A DNA stretch of 64,000 bases from Glaciihabitans tibetensis (GCF_003003265.1 NZ_PVTL01000001.1:682001-746000), one strand, 5' to 3'; shown: positions 29,118 through 38,620, counted from the stretch's first letter. The notes: a model not told the origin generated them from the sequence alone. Numbers and translations: made by a program.

Positions 29118-30218
29118 TTATACGTCGGTCGGATTGGGGATAGCACCGGCCACCGGCGCTTCTTCCGAATCGGCCACCGAATCGGCCACCGAATCGGCCA
29201 CAGAATCAGCTACCACGTCGGCCTCGGGATCATCGTCGGAACTCATCGCGGCCTTGGCTGCGGCGTGGGCCTCGCGCACGGTCTTGCGGAGGCTCTTATC
29301 GGTGGGCAGTCGCTCCCCCAGCGCTCCGGGGGTCCACGCCTCAACATCGGCGTCGGAGTAGTCCGTCTTCGACGGGCGGCGCTTCAGCTGCGGTGGGATC
29401 GCGCCGGGGGCAAGGCGGCGGGCCGTGAGCAGGAATCCCGTGTGTCCGATCATCCGGTGGTCGGGGCGCACGGCCAGTCCCTCGACGTGCCAGGTACGAA
29501 CCATGGTCTCGGATGATTGCGGCTCGGTGAACAGCCCGGTGCGGCGAAGGGCCTCGGCGACCCGCGAAAGCTGGGTGACGGTCGCGATGTAGCAGATGAG
29601 CACACCGCCGGGCGTGAGGGCGTCGGCCGTGACATCGAGGCACTCCCACGGCGCGAGCATGTCGAGCACGACCCGGTCCACCGAGCCCGGTTCGACCGCG
29701 GACGGGAGCGATTCCACCAGGTCGCCGACCGTCACGGTCCAGTTCGCCGGCCGGGCGCCGAGGAACGCGGAGACGTTGCCGATCGCCACATCAGCGAACT
29801 CATCGCGACGCTCGAAGGAATGCAGTACGCCGGTGCCGCCGATCGCGCGCAGCAGCCAGAGCGAGAGGGCGCCAGAGCCGACGCCGGCTTCGACCACGGT
29901 GGCTCCGGGGAAGATGTCCGCCTGCGCGAGGATCTGCGCCGCATCCTTCGGGTACACGATCGCCGCGCCGCGCGGCATCGACATAACAAAGTCGGTGAGC
30001 AGAGGGCGCATGGCGAGGTACTCCACGCCGTTCGAGCTCGTCACAACGGATGCGTCCGGGGCGCCGATGACGACGTCGTGCTGAAGGATGCCGCGGTGGG
30101 TGTGGAACTCGCCACCCGCCTCGAGCGTGACGGTGTTGAGATGACCCTTGGGCCCCGTCAGCTGCACGCGGTCGCCCTCGCGGAATGGCCCGCTCTGGCG
30201 GCGGAAGGCGTCGTTCAT
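29118..30218 (-). CDS. trmI: tRNA (adenine(58)-N1)-methyltransferase
   Basis: A 366-residue SAM-dependent enzyme that makes m1A58 in the T-loop of tRNA. The N-terminal small domain (GPFREGDRVQLTGPKG) and the SAM motif VVEAGVGSGALSLWLLRAIG are characteristic. DRVVLDMLAPWECL is the post-motif segment. The acidic C-terminal tail, four DSVA units encoded by a tandem repeat, is not part of the catalytic fold. Its ATG overlaps the HAD stop by 4 bases. In many actinobacteria trmI borders the proteasome locus; here the FKBP gene follows directly. Confidence 0.93.
   Translation of the reverse strand: MNDAFRRQSGPFREGDRVQLTGPKGHLNTVTLEAGGEFHTHRGILQHDVVIGAPDASVVTSSNGVEYLAMRPLLTDFVMSMPRGAAIVYPKDAAQILAQADIFPGATVVEAGVGSGALSLWLLRAIGGTGVLHSFERRDEFADVAIGNVSAFLGARPANWTVTVGDLVESLPSAVEPGSVDRVVLDMLAPWECLDVTADALTPGGVLICYIATVTQLSRVAEALRRTGLFTEPQSSETMVRTWHVEGLAVRPDHRMIGHTGFLLTARRLAPGAIPPQLKRRPSKTDYSDADVEAWTPGALGERLPTDKSLRKTVREAHAAAKAAMSSDDDPEADVVADSVADSVADSVADSEEAPVAGAIPNPTDV
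29167..29214 (-). repeat. 12-bp tandem repeat, 4 units, in the 3' end of trmI
   Basis: Four 12-base units (GAATCGGCCACC on the plus strand; the first two identical, later ones with one to three changes) encode a DSVA repeat in the protein tail. Confidence 0.9.
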
Positions 30219-30925
30219 ACGGGGTCCTTTGATCGGGGTAATACAGAAGCTGAGAGGGGTGGCGCTGAAGCGTGGAGCTCGAGAAGATCGCCGAGGTCAG
30301 AGACCGTGCGCCCGGCGAGGGTGGGCCAGAGGTGGTAGCCGTTGCCCGTGCTGAGCGGACTGTGCAGCGGGATGCCGACCGTGCAGGCTCCGGCGGAGAC
30401 CGCAGACGCAACTCCCGGAAGCGAATCCTCGATCGCCACGCAGTCGGCGATGTTCACGTCGAGCAACTCCGCGGCACGCAGGTACGCCTCGGGGTGGGGC
30501 TTGTTCTCGGTGACGTCGTCGCCGGCCACGATGATGTCGAAGGCGGAGAAACCCATGGCATCGACAACGCCGTTGGCGAGCTTGCGGAGGGACGACGTGA
30601 CCAGAGCGGTGGGGATACCGTAGTCGCGCAGCTCACGCAGCAGCTCCTGCGCGCCGGGGCGCCAGGTCAAATCTGTTCGCACCTCGCTGTGGACGCGGTC
30701 GCTGAGCCAGTCAACGATGTCCATCGCTTCCATCTCGACGCCGCGAGCCTGCAGGATGACGGCCGAGGCCCAGAGTCCATTGCCCACGAGGGTGAGCCCG
30801 TCTTCGTGGGTCCAGACACCACCGAAAGACTCCACGAGGGCCGTTTCGGCGCGCATCCAGTGGGGCTCGGTGTCAACGAGAGTGCCGTCCATGTCCCAGA
30901 GAACAGCGGCGGGGAGAGTAGTCAC
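30215..30925 (-). CDS. HAD superfamily phosphatase
   Basis: A HAD hydrolase of about 236 residues, beta-phosphoglucomutase/phosphatase-like. Motif I is DMDGTLVDTEP with the nucleophile and acid Asp, motif II is VTSS, and motif III/IV are the Lys in TENKPHPEAYL and AIEDSLPG. It dephosphorylates a small phosphometabolite; the substrate is unknown. The GTG at 30925 puts motif I near the N-terminus as usual, although an ATG at 30985 is possible. It is the first gene of the trmI operon. Confidence 0.88.
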   Translation of the reverse strand: MTTLPAAVLWDMDGTLVDTEPHWMRAETALVESFGGVWTHEDGLTLVGNGLWASAVILQARGVEMEAMDIVDWLSDRVHSEVRTDLTWRPGAQELLRELRDYGIPTALVTSSLRKLANGVVDAMGFSAFDIIVAGDDVTENKPHPEAYLRAAELLDVNIADCVAIEDSLPGVASAVSAGACTVGIPLHSPLSTGNGYHLWPTLAGRTVSDLGDLLELHASAPPLSASVLPRSKDPV

Positions 30926-31022
30926 AACGAGCGATTCTACCCGGACCCGTTCCACGCCCACGGCGTAGCGACGCTCCGGGGGCATCCTGTCGTTCTATCC
31001 TTGAGGAAGAACCTGCGCGGCT

Positions 31023-31048
31023 CGCGCCGCATAAGCGCGCCGCATAAG
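31023..31048 (+). repeat. 13-bp direct repeat, 2 units, in the leader of the PAC2 gene
   Basis: CGCGCCGCATAAG occurs twice in tandem just upstream of the ribosome site of the PAC2 gene. Confidence 0.7.
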
Positions 31049-31062
31049 AAAGAGGACTATTC

Positions 31063-31956
31063 GTGCCAGAGACTTCGACATTTACGAGCGGACGAGTGCT
31101 CGTTGTTGCCTTCGAGGGCTGGAACGACGCCGGGGAAGCCGCGAGCAACGCGGTACGCACCCTGAAAGACCAGCTCACCGTGCACCCCGTGGCAGAGGTC
31201 GACCCCGAAGACTACTTCGACTACCAGTTCAATCGGCCGTCCGTCGCCCTCGATGAGGAGGGCAACCGGGGACTCATCTGGCCGAGCGTCACGATTTTTG
31301 GGCCGGATGTCTCGACCGACGTCACGGGATCAAACGTGTATCTGCTGCTCGGAGCAGAACCGTCGCGGGGGTGGAAAACGTTTACGTCCGAGATCCTCGA
31401 GGTCGTGGAGGACTCGGAGATCACCGCGATCGTCTTCCTCGGTGCGATGCTCGCCGATGTGCCCCACACGCGTCCGATCTCCATCTTCGTCAGCAGCGAG
31501 AACAGCGATGTGCGCACCGGGCTCGGTGTGGAGCGCAGCAACTACGAGGGTCCGGTCGGTATCCTCTCTGTTCTGGGAGATGCCGCCGAAAAGGCAGGCA
31601 TACCAACCGTCTCAATCTGGGCGTCCGTTCCCCACTACGTTCACAACGCACCATCTCCGAAGGCGACCCTTGCCCTCATTGAGAAGCTCGAGGAGATGAT
31701 CGGTGTGGTGATCCCGCGCGGCGAGCTCGTCGCCGAATCCGAGGCGTGGGAAAGCGGCATCGACGTGCTCGCGGGCGACGACGAGGATATGGCCGCGTAC
31801 ATCGAACAGCTGGAGCAGGCACGGGACACCGTCGATTCGCCCGAAGCCAGCGGGGAAGCGATCGCGCAAGAGTTCGAGCGGTACCTCCGCCGCCGTGACG
31901 GCAAGGACAACCGCGGCGGCGCAGGCGAAGAACCCTGGCGGCCGCCGGGAGTGTGA
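31063..31956 (+). CDS. PAC2 family protein
   Basis: A 297-residue PAC2 (proteasome assembly chaperone 2-like) protein, recognisable from VLVVAFEGWNDAGEAASNAVRTL and the SVPHYVHNAPSPKATLALIEKLE segment. In actinobacteria these proteins are common even without a proteasome and their role is not established. GTG at 31063 follows a good AGAGGA site. It converges on mshC, with a 25-base gap. Confidence 0.9.
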   Translation: MPETSTFTSGRVLVVAFEGWNDAGEAASNAVRTLKDQLTVHPVAEVDPEDYFDYQFNRPSVALDEEGNRGLIWPSVTIFGPDVSTDVTGSNVYLLLGAEPSRGWKTFTSEILEVVEDSEITAIVFLGAMLADVPHTRPISIFVSSENSDVRTGLGVERSNYEGPVGILSVLGDAAEKAGIPTVSIWASVPHYVHNAPSPKATLALIEKLEEMIGVVIPRGELVAESEAWESGIDVLAGDDEDMAAYIEQLEQARDTVDSPEASGEAIAQEFERYLRRRDGKDNRGGAGEEPWRPPGV

Positions 31957-31958
31957 GC

Positions 31959-31992
31959 GCGCTCCTGGTGCAGACGCGCTCCTAGTGCAGCC
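31959..31992. repeat. 17-bp direct repeat, 2 units, at the PAC2/mshC junction
   Basis: GCGCTCCTGGTGCAGAC and GCGCTCCTAGTGCAGCC are adjacent. The second covers the mshC stop codon, and a third diverged copy may follow. Confidence 0.6.
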
Positions 31993-33241
31993 GCACTCCC
32001 AGGAGTGCGTCGATCGCGTCCAGGTCGACCACGGTCGCGCCGACTCCGGCTGCAACACTGGCGTCGATTGCGGCCATAGCTCCGGCACTGTTGAGGTCGT
32101 CGCCCAGGAGAGCGCGCACTTCTGCGAGCAGGGCCGTTTCGCGCACCACGCGATCGTTCGCGTGCTCAGCCCACCCAAGCCACCGCTCGAGCCGCGCCTG
32201 AGCTTCGTCGAGGAGCGCATCCGTCCACTCCCAATCTCGCCGGTAGTGCTGCGCGAGAATGGCCAGACGAATCGCGCGGGGATCGACTCCGGCGGCCGTC
32301 AGCTTCGACACAAAAACCAGGTTTCCGAGGGACTTGCTCATTTTTTCACCCTGGTACGCCACCAAACCGGCGTGCGAGTACACCCGCGCCAGTTGAGAGC
32401 CGGTCGCCGCAGCGGCGTGGCCTGCGCTGAACTCATGGTGCGGAAAGATCAGGTCCGACCCCCCGGCCTGAACGGTAATCGGCAGGTCGAGGTAGGTCTC
32501 GGCGATCACGGAACACTCGATATGCCAGCCCGGACGCCCTCGTCCAAGAACGGTCTGCCAGCTCGGTTCGCCCGCGCGCCCGTTTCGCCAGAGCAGCGGG
32601 TCGAGGGGATCCCGCTTACCTACGCGCTGCGGGTCTCCCCCGCGTTCGGCGCTGAGCGCGAGCATGGTGGCCCGGTCGTAATTGCTCTCGTCCCCGATGG
32701 TCCAGGGCGACTGCGTCGCGGCGGAGTCACTGTCGAAGTAGATGTCGTCCTCGACGTAGTACGCGATGTCACGATCCAGCAGGGCCTTCACGACCTCCGC
32801 TGTGGGCTCGATCATCTCGGTCACGGCCACATAGTGATCCGGCGGAAGAATGGCCAGAGCCTCCATATCCGCTCGGAAGAGGTCGGTCTGCTGCGCAGCA
32901 AGATCCTGCCAGTCGACGCCCGTGGCCGTGGCGCGCTCGAGTAGTGGGTCGTCCACGTCTGTGGTGTTCTGCACGTACCGCACATCGAAGCCGGCGTCCA
33001 GCCACAGCCTGATCAGGGTGTCGTAGGCGAGGTAGGTCGCCGCGTGACCGATGTGGGTCGCGTCGTACGGCGTTATGCCGCAAACGTAGATTCCCGCGAT
33101 GCTCCCACCGGAGGCCGTACTCGCACCGGAGGCCGTACTCGGTTTGGTGGTTACAAGCTGGGCCGAGGCGGTGTCCCAGATACGGGGAGCACTACTGGCT
33201 CCTGGTAGGGCCGGAACCCCGGGTCGGTTCCATGATTTCAC
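31982..33241 (-). CDS. mshC: Cysteine:glucosaminyl-inositol ligase MshC (mycothiol synthesis)
   Basis: A 419-residue class I aminoacyl-tRNA synthetase-like enzyme that joins cysteine to GlcN-inositol, the third step of mycothiol synthesis. The zinc-binding cysteine lies in YVCGITPYD (C54), HIGH is at 63-66 (THIGHA) and KMSKS is in GEKMSKSLGN. WHIECSVIA supplies further zinc ligands. The ITPYD signature separates MshC from CysRS. The N-terminal STASGASTASGGS is a short repeat insertion. Presence shows that the organism makes mycothiol. Confidence 0.95.
   Translation of the reverse strand: MKSWNRPGVPALPGASSAPRIWDTASAQLVTTKPSTASGASTASGGSIAGIYVCGITPYDATHIGHAATYLAYDTLIRLWLDAGFDVRYVQNTTDVDDPLLERATATGVDWQDLAAQQTDLFRADMEALAILPPDHYVAVTEMIEPTAEVVKALLDRDIAYYVEDDIYFDSDSAATQSPWTIGDESNYDRATMLALSAERGGDPQRVGKRDPLDPLLWRNGRAGEPSWQTVLGRGRPGWHIECSVIAETYLDLPITVQAGGSDLIFPHHEFSAGHAAAATGSQLARVYSHAGLVAYQGEKMSKSLGNLVFVSKLTAAGVDPRAIRLAILAQHYRRDWEWTDALLDEAQARLERWLGWAEHANDRVVRETALLAEVRALLGDDLNSAGAMAAIDASVAAGVGATVVDLDAIDALLGVRLH
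33111..33146 (-). repeat. 18-bp in-frame direct repeat, 2 units, in mshC
   Basis: GAGGCCGTACTCGCACCG is followed by a second copy differing near its end. It encodes the doubled STASG segment in the MshC N-terminus. Confidence 0.7.
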
Positions 33242-33282
33242 CGGTTCAGCCTACCCGGCGTACTGAACTCCGGTGTTCGTGC

Positions 33283-33462
33283 TCAGCCGAAGTACAGGTC
33301 GTCGAGGGTGCCAGCGGTCTGGTTGAGCTCTCCAGCACTGAAGGGGCTGGCGTGGCTGGACTCGACCTTTCGCCAAATCATGACCGGGTGCTGGTCTTGC
33401 GCCGACGGCAACGACTCCCACTCGTCGGTGTCGATGATAATTCGTGCAATGACCTGTGGCAT
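33283..33462 (-). CDS. Small hypothetical protein
   Basis: A 59-residue protein with no family I recognise. The ATG at 33462 is preceded by GAGGAG at 5 bases, a strong start. The sequence (VIARIIIDTDEWESLP, then HPVMIWRKVESS) is neither membrane nor low-complexity and looks like a small folded or binding domain. A longer frame exists upstream but lacks a ribosome site. It stands between mshC and the first GAF-ANTAR gene, all on the same strand. Confidence 0.6.
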   Translation of the reverse strand: MPQVIARIIIDTDEWESLPSAQDQHPVMIWRKVESSHASPFSAGELNQTAGTLDDLYFG

Positions 33463-33573
33463 GGGGACTCCTCGTCCGTCGCGTAGATGTCGCGATGCCA
33501 AGGTCTGGAGCACCAGACGTTTAGAATACGCCGATGTGTGTCCCTTCACAAGGGCCAAACAGCATCCCGCCAG

Positions 33574-34287
33574 CTACAGCGTGAGCTTCTGGGACACCAC
33601 CTGTTCGGCGACTTCACGGAGCCCCAGGTTGTGGCTCCTCGCGTAGGCGCGCAGGATCTGGAATGCTGCGGCCATGTCCACCGAGCGCACCTGGGCCACA
33701 ACGCCCTTTGCTTGTTCGATAACCACCCGGCTGTTGAGAGCGTGCTGCAGCTGGAGCTGTGCGAGATCGCTCTCCCGCACCGCACGCTCGTGCAAGATGC
33801 CGATGGTAGCGACGTCCGCCAGGCCCTGGGCCACCGACATGTCTTCGGAGGTTAGGAATCCGACCTGGGTGCGCAGCAGGGTGAGCGTTCCGATGATCCT
33901 GCCGCGCAGGCGCAGCGGAACGACGTGCGCAGACCGGAAGCCCTGAGCGAGTGATTCCCTGCTGAAGTCCGACCAGTCGCCGTCGAGCAGGGCGATGTCA
34001 GCGACCGATACCGGTCGACCGGTCAGGAAGCATTGCATCGAGGGACCGAAGCCGCTGTCTGACTGGATGACGTCGACGAGACGACTCTCTTCGCTGGTCG
34101 ACGCGATGACTTCGAGTTCTCCCGACGGATCCGCCAGGATTATCCCCGCCGCGGACGCGTCGAGGAGATCGGCGCAGGTGTCCACCAGCGTCTGTAGCAA
34201 CTCGACTATGTCGTATCCGGCAACCAGGGTGTCAGCAAGGGTGACGAACGCGGCAGCGAGCCGTTTCTCTCGCGTTCCGCTCACCAT
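33574..34287 (-). CDS. GAF and ANTAR domain protein
   Basis: A 237-residue regulator. Residues about 20-170 form a GAF sensor domain (CADLLDASAAGIILADPSG, FRSAHVVPLRLRGRIIGTLTL). The C-terminal 60 residues are an ANTAR RNA-binding domain (LQHALNSRVVIEQAKGVVAQ through AYARSHNLGLREVAEQVV). ANTAR proteins bind paired hexaloop RNA hairpins and prevent early transcription termination. The signal sensed is unknown. A second GAF-ANTAR gene lies 52 bases upstream. Confidence 0.92.
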   Translation of the reverse strand: MVSGTREKRLAAAFVTLADTLVAGYDIVELLQTLVDTCADLLDASAAGIILADPSGELEVIASTSEESRLVDVIQSDSGFGPSMQCFLTGRPVSVADIALLDGDWSDFSRESLAQGFRSAHVVPLRLRGRIIGTLTLLRTQVGFLTSEDMSVAQGLADVATIGILHERAVRESDLAQLQLQHALNSRVVIEQAKGVVAQVRSVDMAAAFQILRAYARSHNLGLREVAEQVVSQKLTL

Positions 34288-34339
34288 GATCCAATCTTAC
34301 CGCCGGAGCCCCTCGCCGGGTCTATCATCAGAGCCGCGC

Positions 34340-35080
34340 TTACCCGTCTTGGGCGGAGAAATCGAGCCGTCTTTCGACGACATCCGTCGCAACATCACGC
34401 ACGCTTCGCCCGGTTGCAAACGCGTGTGCCCGAAGGAGCAGGGCGGCGTCGTCCGCGCTGACGCCCAGCTGCGCCAGCACCATCCCCGTCGCCTGATGCA
34501 CCTCGCGGCGGGATGCTCGACCGGTCGCCGCCTCCGCGGTCGCCCCGGCAGCCTCCTCCCCGAGGATGCGCCGTAGCACCTGCCAGGCCGCGACACCCGC
34601 GAGAGCGGAGGCGTCGGCGATCTGGCCTTGCGACAGCATCAGATGTTCGGTCGAGTAGAGATCCACTGCCCCGATTTCGAGCGTGCCCACCACGAGCGGA
34701 AAGACAAACATCCCCGCGACCTCACGCCCCCGGGTGTCCCCCAAAACCGCATCGGCAAACATCGGCCACTTCGACCGCTGGTCGGCCAGTACCGGAGCGA
34801 GCACGGGCTCCTTGCTCGCGAGCGCCGTCCAGCACGGCCCTTCACCAAGGTCAAATTGCAGCTCGTCCAGGCGCGCGGCCGTTTCGTTGCTCGCACAGAC
34901 GGTGGATTGCCCCACCGGAGCGGAAAGCACGGAGACAGAAGCCCCGGTCACGGGAATCACGCGCAGGAAAGGTTCGCACAGGCTCGACCGGTGCTCGTGC
35001 GCGACGGTCAGATCCCGCCTGGCACGCTCGAATTCCGCGTGGCCGCGATCCTTCGCACTGATTGCCTCACCGTCAGACAT
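34340..35080 (-). CDS. GAF and ANTAR domain protein
   Basis: A 246-residue protein with the same design as its neighbour: a GAF domain (VTGASVSVLSAPVG, FDLGEGPCWTALASKEPV, VFPLVVGTLEIGAVDLYS) and a C-terminal ANTAR domain (EVHQATGMVLAQLGVSADDAALLLRAHAF). The two proteins differ strongly in the sensor part, so they probably read different signals and are not a recent duplication. It is upstream of the other gene on the same strand. Confidence 0.92.
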   Translation of the reverse strand: MSDGEAISAKDRGHAEFERARRDLTVAHEHRSSLCEPFLRVIPVTGASVSVLSAPVGQSTVCASNETAARLDELQFDLGEGPCWTALASKEPVLAPVLADQRSKWPMFADAVLGDTRGREVAGMFVFPLVVGTLEIGAVDLYSTEHLMLSQGQIADASALAGVAAWQVLRRILGEEAAGATAEAATGRASRREVHQATGMVLAQLGVSADDAALLLRAHAFATGRSVRDVATDVVERRLDFSAQDG

Positions 35081-35264
35081 GTGCCCGGAAAGCCATGAAC
35101 ATCGTCTGCGTCATCATGCCCTTATCCTCGTCGTTCCCTGCGATGGATCCGCGATGTTCGGTGGACAGCCGCATTCCCGATCACGTACCCCAGCACTGCC
35201 TAGGATACCCCTGCCTGTACGTGCGCTGCGAGGGTTATGGACGCCGATGCGAACTATGTTTCCG

Positions 35265-36095
35265 CTAGGGCAGCAGGACACCCGTCGAGAGGAGAATGAT
35301 CAGCGCCACGCCGAGCAGTACGCGGTAGATCACAAAGGGAAGGTAGGAGCGCTTCGAGATGTAGCTCATGAAGAACGCGATCACGACGAACCCGACGACG
35401 CCAGCGACGATCGTGGCAACGATGGTCTCAGCGGGGCCGAATACCTCAGCGGTGGGCTCGTTGGCGCTCTTGTAGACCTGGAATAATCCGCTGGCAAAGA
35501 CCGCCGGGATCGCGAGCAAAAATGCGTAGCGAGCTGCGGCGCGACGGTCGTAGCCGAGAGCGAGTCCGGCGGTGATGGTTCCCCCCGAGCGGGAAACGCC
35601 GGGGATCAGGGCGAGGGACTGCGCGAGCCCGTAGATCAGCGCGTGACCCCAGGTCAGCTCCTTGAGCTGCCGCCGCTTGGAGCCGAGCGCATCAGCGAGC
35701 CCAAGCAAAATTCCAAAGCCGATGAGGGTGAACGCCACGATCCACAGCGAACGTAGCGTCGTTTCGATCTGGTCCTGAAACAGCAACCCGAGCACCGCGA
35801 TCGGCAAGCTACCGACGATGATGAACCACCCCATTCGCACATCGGGGTCCGACTGCGGGAGCCTGCCCACGAGCGCGCGACACCACCGGCCGATGATGCG
35901 GGTGATGTCATGCCAGAAATAGATCAGAACCGCGGTCTCGGTGCCGAGCTGGGTGATGGCGGTGAATGCTGCGCCCGGATCCTCGCCGGTGCCCAGCAGC
36001 TCGCCCACGATGCGCAGGTGCGCACTCGAGGAAATCGGAAGAAATTCGGTCAGCCCCTGCACAAGGCCGAGCACGATCGCCTCGAGAAAATTCAT
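35265..36095 (-). CDS. uppP: Undecaprenyl-diphosphatase
   Basis: A 276-residue integral membrane enzyme that recycles undecaprenyl pyrophosphate to the monophosphate for cell-wall synthesis and gives bacitracin tolerance. Catalytic signatures are [13 protein letters not shown] near the N-terminus and [13 protein letters not shown] in the middle. About eight spans are visible. It is 26 bases downstream of the M20 peptidase gene and probably co-transcribed with it. Confidence 0.96.
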   Translation of the reverse strand: MNFLEAIVLGLVQGLTEFLPISSSAHLRIVGELLGTGEDPGAAFTAITQLGTETAVLIYFWHDITRIIGRWCRALVGRLPQSDPDVRMGWFIIVGSLPIAVLGLLFQDQIETTLRSLWIVAFTLIGFGILLGLADALGSKRRQLKELTWGHALIYGLAQSLALIPGVSRSGGTITAGLALGYDRRAAARYAFLLAIPAVFASGLFQVYKSANEPTAEVFGPAETIVATIVAGVVGFVVIAFFMSYISKRSYLPFVIYRVLLGVALIILLSTGVLLP

Positions 36096-36121
36096 GTGTG
36101 TCCCCGCTGGTAGTTCAGAAG

Positions 36122-37456
36122 CTAGTAGTTAAGTAGCAGGTCCCCCAGGACCTGCCTGCCAAACACTAACGCGTCGAGCGGCACCCGCTCGTCAACGCCG
36201 TGGAACATGCCCGGAAAGTCCAGCTCAGCGGGCAGGCGCAGCGGTGCAAAGCCATACCCCGTGATGCCGAGCAGCGACAGCGCTTTGTTGTCTGTGCCGC
36301 CGGACAGGATGTACGGCAGCACGGTCGCCTCCGGATCGTGACTCAGCAGGGAGCCGACCATGGCGTCCACCAGCGGCCCCTCGAACGGATTCTCAAGCCC
36401 GACATCACGGTGCGTGATCTCGATCTCGATGTCGTCGCCGATCAGCGCACGAATCTCGGCCAAGACTGCGTCCTCTTCACCGGCAAGGGTGCGGATGTCG
36501 ACGAGCGCAGTCGCTTCATCCGGAATCACGTTGTGCTTGTACCCACCGCTCAGCAGCGTGGGATTCGTGGTGGTTCGCAGGCTGCCCCGGATGAATCCGC
36601 CGGCGGTTCCCGTGCTGAGTACGATCTCGTCGGCGCCGACCTGCTGCGGGTCGCTTCCCATGATTCTCGCGAGTTCGGTGATGAGCTGCTCGGTCGTGTC
36701 GGTCAGGTGGATGGGCCACTCGCGTCGGCCGATCTTCGCGACCGCCTCTGCGAGTTTGGTGATCGCGTTGTTCTCCATCACGCGGCTGCCGTGGGCAGCA
36801 GTGCCGCGAGCGATCAGCTTGATCCAGATCAGGGCTTTCTCGCCGGTCTGCAGTAGGTACGCGCGCTGTCCGTTCATGGTGATCGAGTAGCCGCCGACTT
36901 CGCTGATGGCTTCGGTGGCGCCAGAGAAGAGCTGGGGCTGGGTGTCCACCAGGTGGTGGGATCCGAACACTCCCCCGTTTTCCTCGTCCGCGAAGAAGGC
37001 GATCACGAGGTCACGTTTTGGCTGCTTGCCCGCGAGGAGGATGTCGCGTAGCGCGCCGACCATCATCGCGTCCATGTCCTTCATATCCACGGCACCGCGC
37101 CCCCAGAGCATGCCGTCCTTGACCTCGCCGGCGAAAGGATCAACACTCCAGTTCGCTGCGTCCGCCGGGACCACGTCGGTGTGTCCGTGCACGACCAGAG
37201 CGGGACGTGTGGTGGAGTCCAGACCCTCGTAGGAACCCTCCACGCGGGCGACGACGGACGTGCGGCCGGGGGCCGCGTCGAAGTACTCAGTCTTCAGCCC
37301 GAGCTCCTCGAGCTGCGCCCCCAGATACTCCGCAGCCTCGGTCTCGCCATTGGAGCGGCCGTTTCCATAGTTGGTGGTGTCGAAGCGAATCAGGTCGCGG
37401 GCAATGGCGGCGGTTTCTTCCAGCATGGGGAACACGCTACCTGCACCGGCGGGCAT
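36122..37456 (-). CDS. M20 family metallopeptidase
   Basis: A zinc dipeptidase/deacylase-type protein of about 444 residues. Metal-binding motifs are [24 protein letters not shown], the Glu pair in FFADEENGG, and a late [13 protein letters not shown] segment. The dimerisation domain carries the usual [10 protein letters not shown]. Substrates could be dipeptides or N-acyl amino acids. The start is uncertain: ATG 37456 has AGGGGAG just upstream, while GTG 37435 and ATG 37426 are also possible; longer frames seem too Pro/Ala-rich. Confidence 0.9.
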   Translation of the reverse strand: MPAGAGSVFPMLEETAAIARDLIRFDTTNYGNGRSNGETEAAEYLGAQLEELGLKTEYFDAAPGRTSVVARVEGSYEGLDSTTRPALVVHGHTDVVPADAANWSVDPFAGEVKDGMLWGRGAVDMKDMDAMMVGALRDILLAGKQPKRDLVIAFFADEENGGVFGSHHLVDTQPQLFSGATEAISEVGGYSITMNGQRAYLLQTGEKALIWIKLIARGTAAHGSRVMENNAITKLAEAVAKIGRREWPIHLTDTTEQLITELARIMGSDPQQVGADEIVLSTGTAGGFIRGSLRTTTNPTLLSGGYKHNVIPDEATALVDIRTLAGEEDAVLAEIRALIGDDIEIEITHRDVGLENPFEGPLVDAMVGSLLSHDPEATVLPYILSGGTDNKALSLLGITGYGFAPLRLPAELDFPGMFHGVDERVPLDALVFGRQVLGDLLLNY

Positions 37457-37663
37457 GTCTCCCTGTGGCCGCGGCGCTACTCGCGGCGGCGGGAGGGCAG
37501 GCGGCGCCGACATCCGCCAGCAAAAGACCTGAGAAACGCGACACGCCCGGGTCTTTTTGCGCCGACGCCAGCAATTTCGCGGGAGGGAGGCCAGCGGCGT
37601 TCAGACCCTCTTTTGGCGTGCTAATCTCTTACGTCGGCAAGTGCGAGAGCAACTGCCGGATGC

Positions 37664-37747
37664 GCGCGGATGGCGGAATTGGTAGACGCGCTAGCTTGAG
37701 GTGCTAGTTCCTTTACAGGAGTGGGGGTTCAAGTCCCCCTTCGCGCA
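37664..37747 (+). tRNA. tRNA-Leu (GAG anticodon)
   Basis: The cloverleaf can be drawn: acceptor GCGCGGA with TTCGCGC (one G-U), D-arm, anticodon stem CTAGC/GCTAG with loop TTGAGGT (anticodon GAG, reading CUC/CUU), long variable arm typical of Leu, and T-arm GGGGG-TTCAAGT-CCCCC. The discriminator base is A. CCA is not encoded. Confidence 0.95.
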
Positions 37748-37783
37748 CAGAGGGAAGTTCGGTCCACGGATCGGGCCAGTTAT

Positions 37784-37825
37784 AAAGGGCCAGACAATCG
37801 AAGTGTGATTGCCTGGCCCTTTTCT
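37784..37825 (+). terminator. Intrinsic terminator after tRNA-Leu
   Basis: AAAGGGCCAG-A-CAATC pairs with GATTG-C-CTGGCCCTTT (one internal mismatch) around a 7-base loop and ends in TTTTCTTT. It sits 37 bases after the tRNA. Confidence 0.9.
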
Positions 37826-37921
37826 TTGCCCAAAACCACTTCATCGCCCCTCGGTCGTGTGGGGACGAGCTGCTCCTTACAAATGACGCCCGCTGAGTTT
37901 TGTCACTAACCGGGTGGGTCG

Positions 37922-38620
37922 TCATTCGGCGGTCGGTGGCGTCCAGTCGTCAGCGTCCCAGCGATAGAAGGAGTCGGCGACCGAGTCCTTCGGGGACTTC
38001 CAGCGGTCCGGCACGTACGGCGAAACGTACGGGCTCAAGTCGGCCATTACCCGGGCGAAAGCCGGCTGGGGAGACTCATGATTCTGGCGCACGGCGACCG
38101 CCTTGGCCTTGTCCTGCTCCAGCAGGTGCACGAAGACGTCGTCGATCGAATACAACCAACGTCCCGTCACCCCGGCTTCTTCAGGCAGCGGGCCGGCGTC
38201 GGAATCGGCGAACACTCGAGCGATGTCGGACTCTGCATCGGGCTTCATCCTCTGGATGATGACGGTCAATGCCCGGTCCTCGGGGACCTCCCCATCGGGA
38301 ACCCAGCTGTAGAACTGCTTGGCCACCGAGTGCGAAGGGTTTTCCCAGTAGCTCGGGTACGGCGTGACGTATGGACCGATTTCCTCCGCAATCTGCTGGA
38401 ACGCTGGCAGCCCCCGCCGCTGCCCGGAGACCTCCGGGTCCTGCTTGCGATCAAGAACGTGGATGTAGAGGTCGTCATGGGACAGCAAAGAACGGCCGAT
38501 GACGCCGAGGTCTTGCGGTCGAGTGATCTGGTCGTAGTGCCCGAAAACGGCACCGACCTTGTCCTCGCTGCCGGGAACCATGTGACAGACGATCACATTG
38601 CGGAAGGGGCGGAAGGTCAT
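37922..38620 (-). CDS. TcmI family type II polyketide cyclase, tandem double domain
   Basis: A 232-residue protein made of two copies of the about 105-residue TcmI cyclase domain. Copy one has LGVIGRSLLSHDDLYIHVLDR and ends SVAKQFYSWVPDG; copy two has AGVTGRWLYSIDDVFVHLLEQ and ends SVADSFYRWDADD. The family catalyses regiospecific ring closure of aromatic poly-beta-ketones. It is the last gene of the polyketide operon. ATG 38620 is used; a TTG at 38662 would make a 4-base overlap with the monooxygenase stop, like most other junctions here. A fused double TcmI could close two rings or form an internal dimer (inference). Confidence 0.85.
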   Translation of the reverse strand: MTFRPFRNVIVCHMVPGSEDKVGAVFGHYDQITRPQDLGVIGRSLLSHDDLYIHVLDRKQDPEVSGQRRGLPAFQQIAEEIGPYVTPYPSYWENPSHSVAKQFYSWVPDGEVPEDRALTVIIQRMKPDAESDIARVFADSDAGPLPEEAGVTGRWLYSIDDVFVHLLEQDKAKAVAVRQNHESPQPAFARVMADLSPYVSPYVPDRWKSPKDSVADSFYRWDADDWTPPTAE

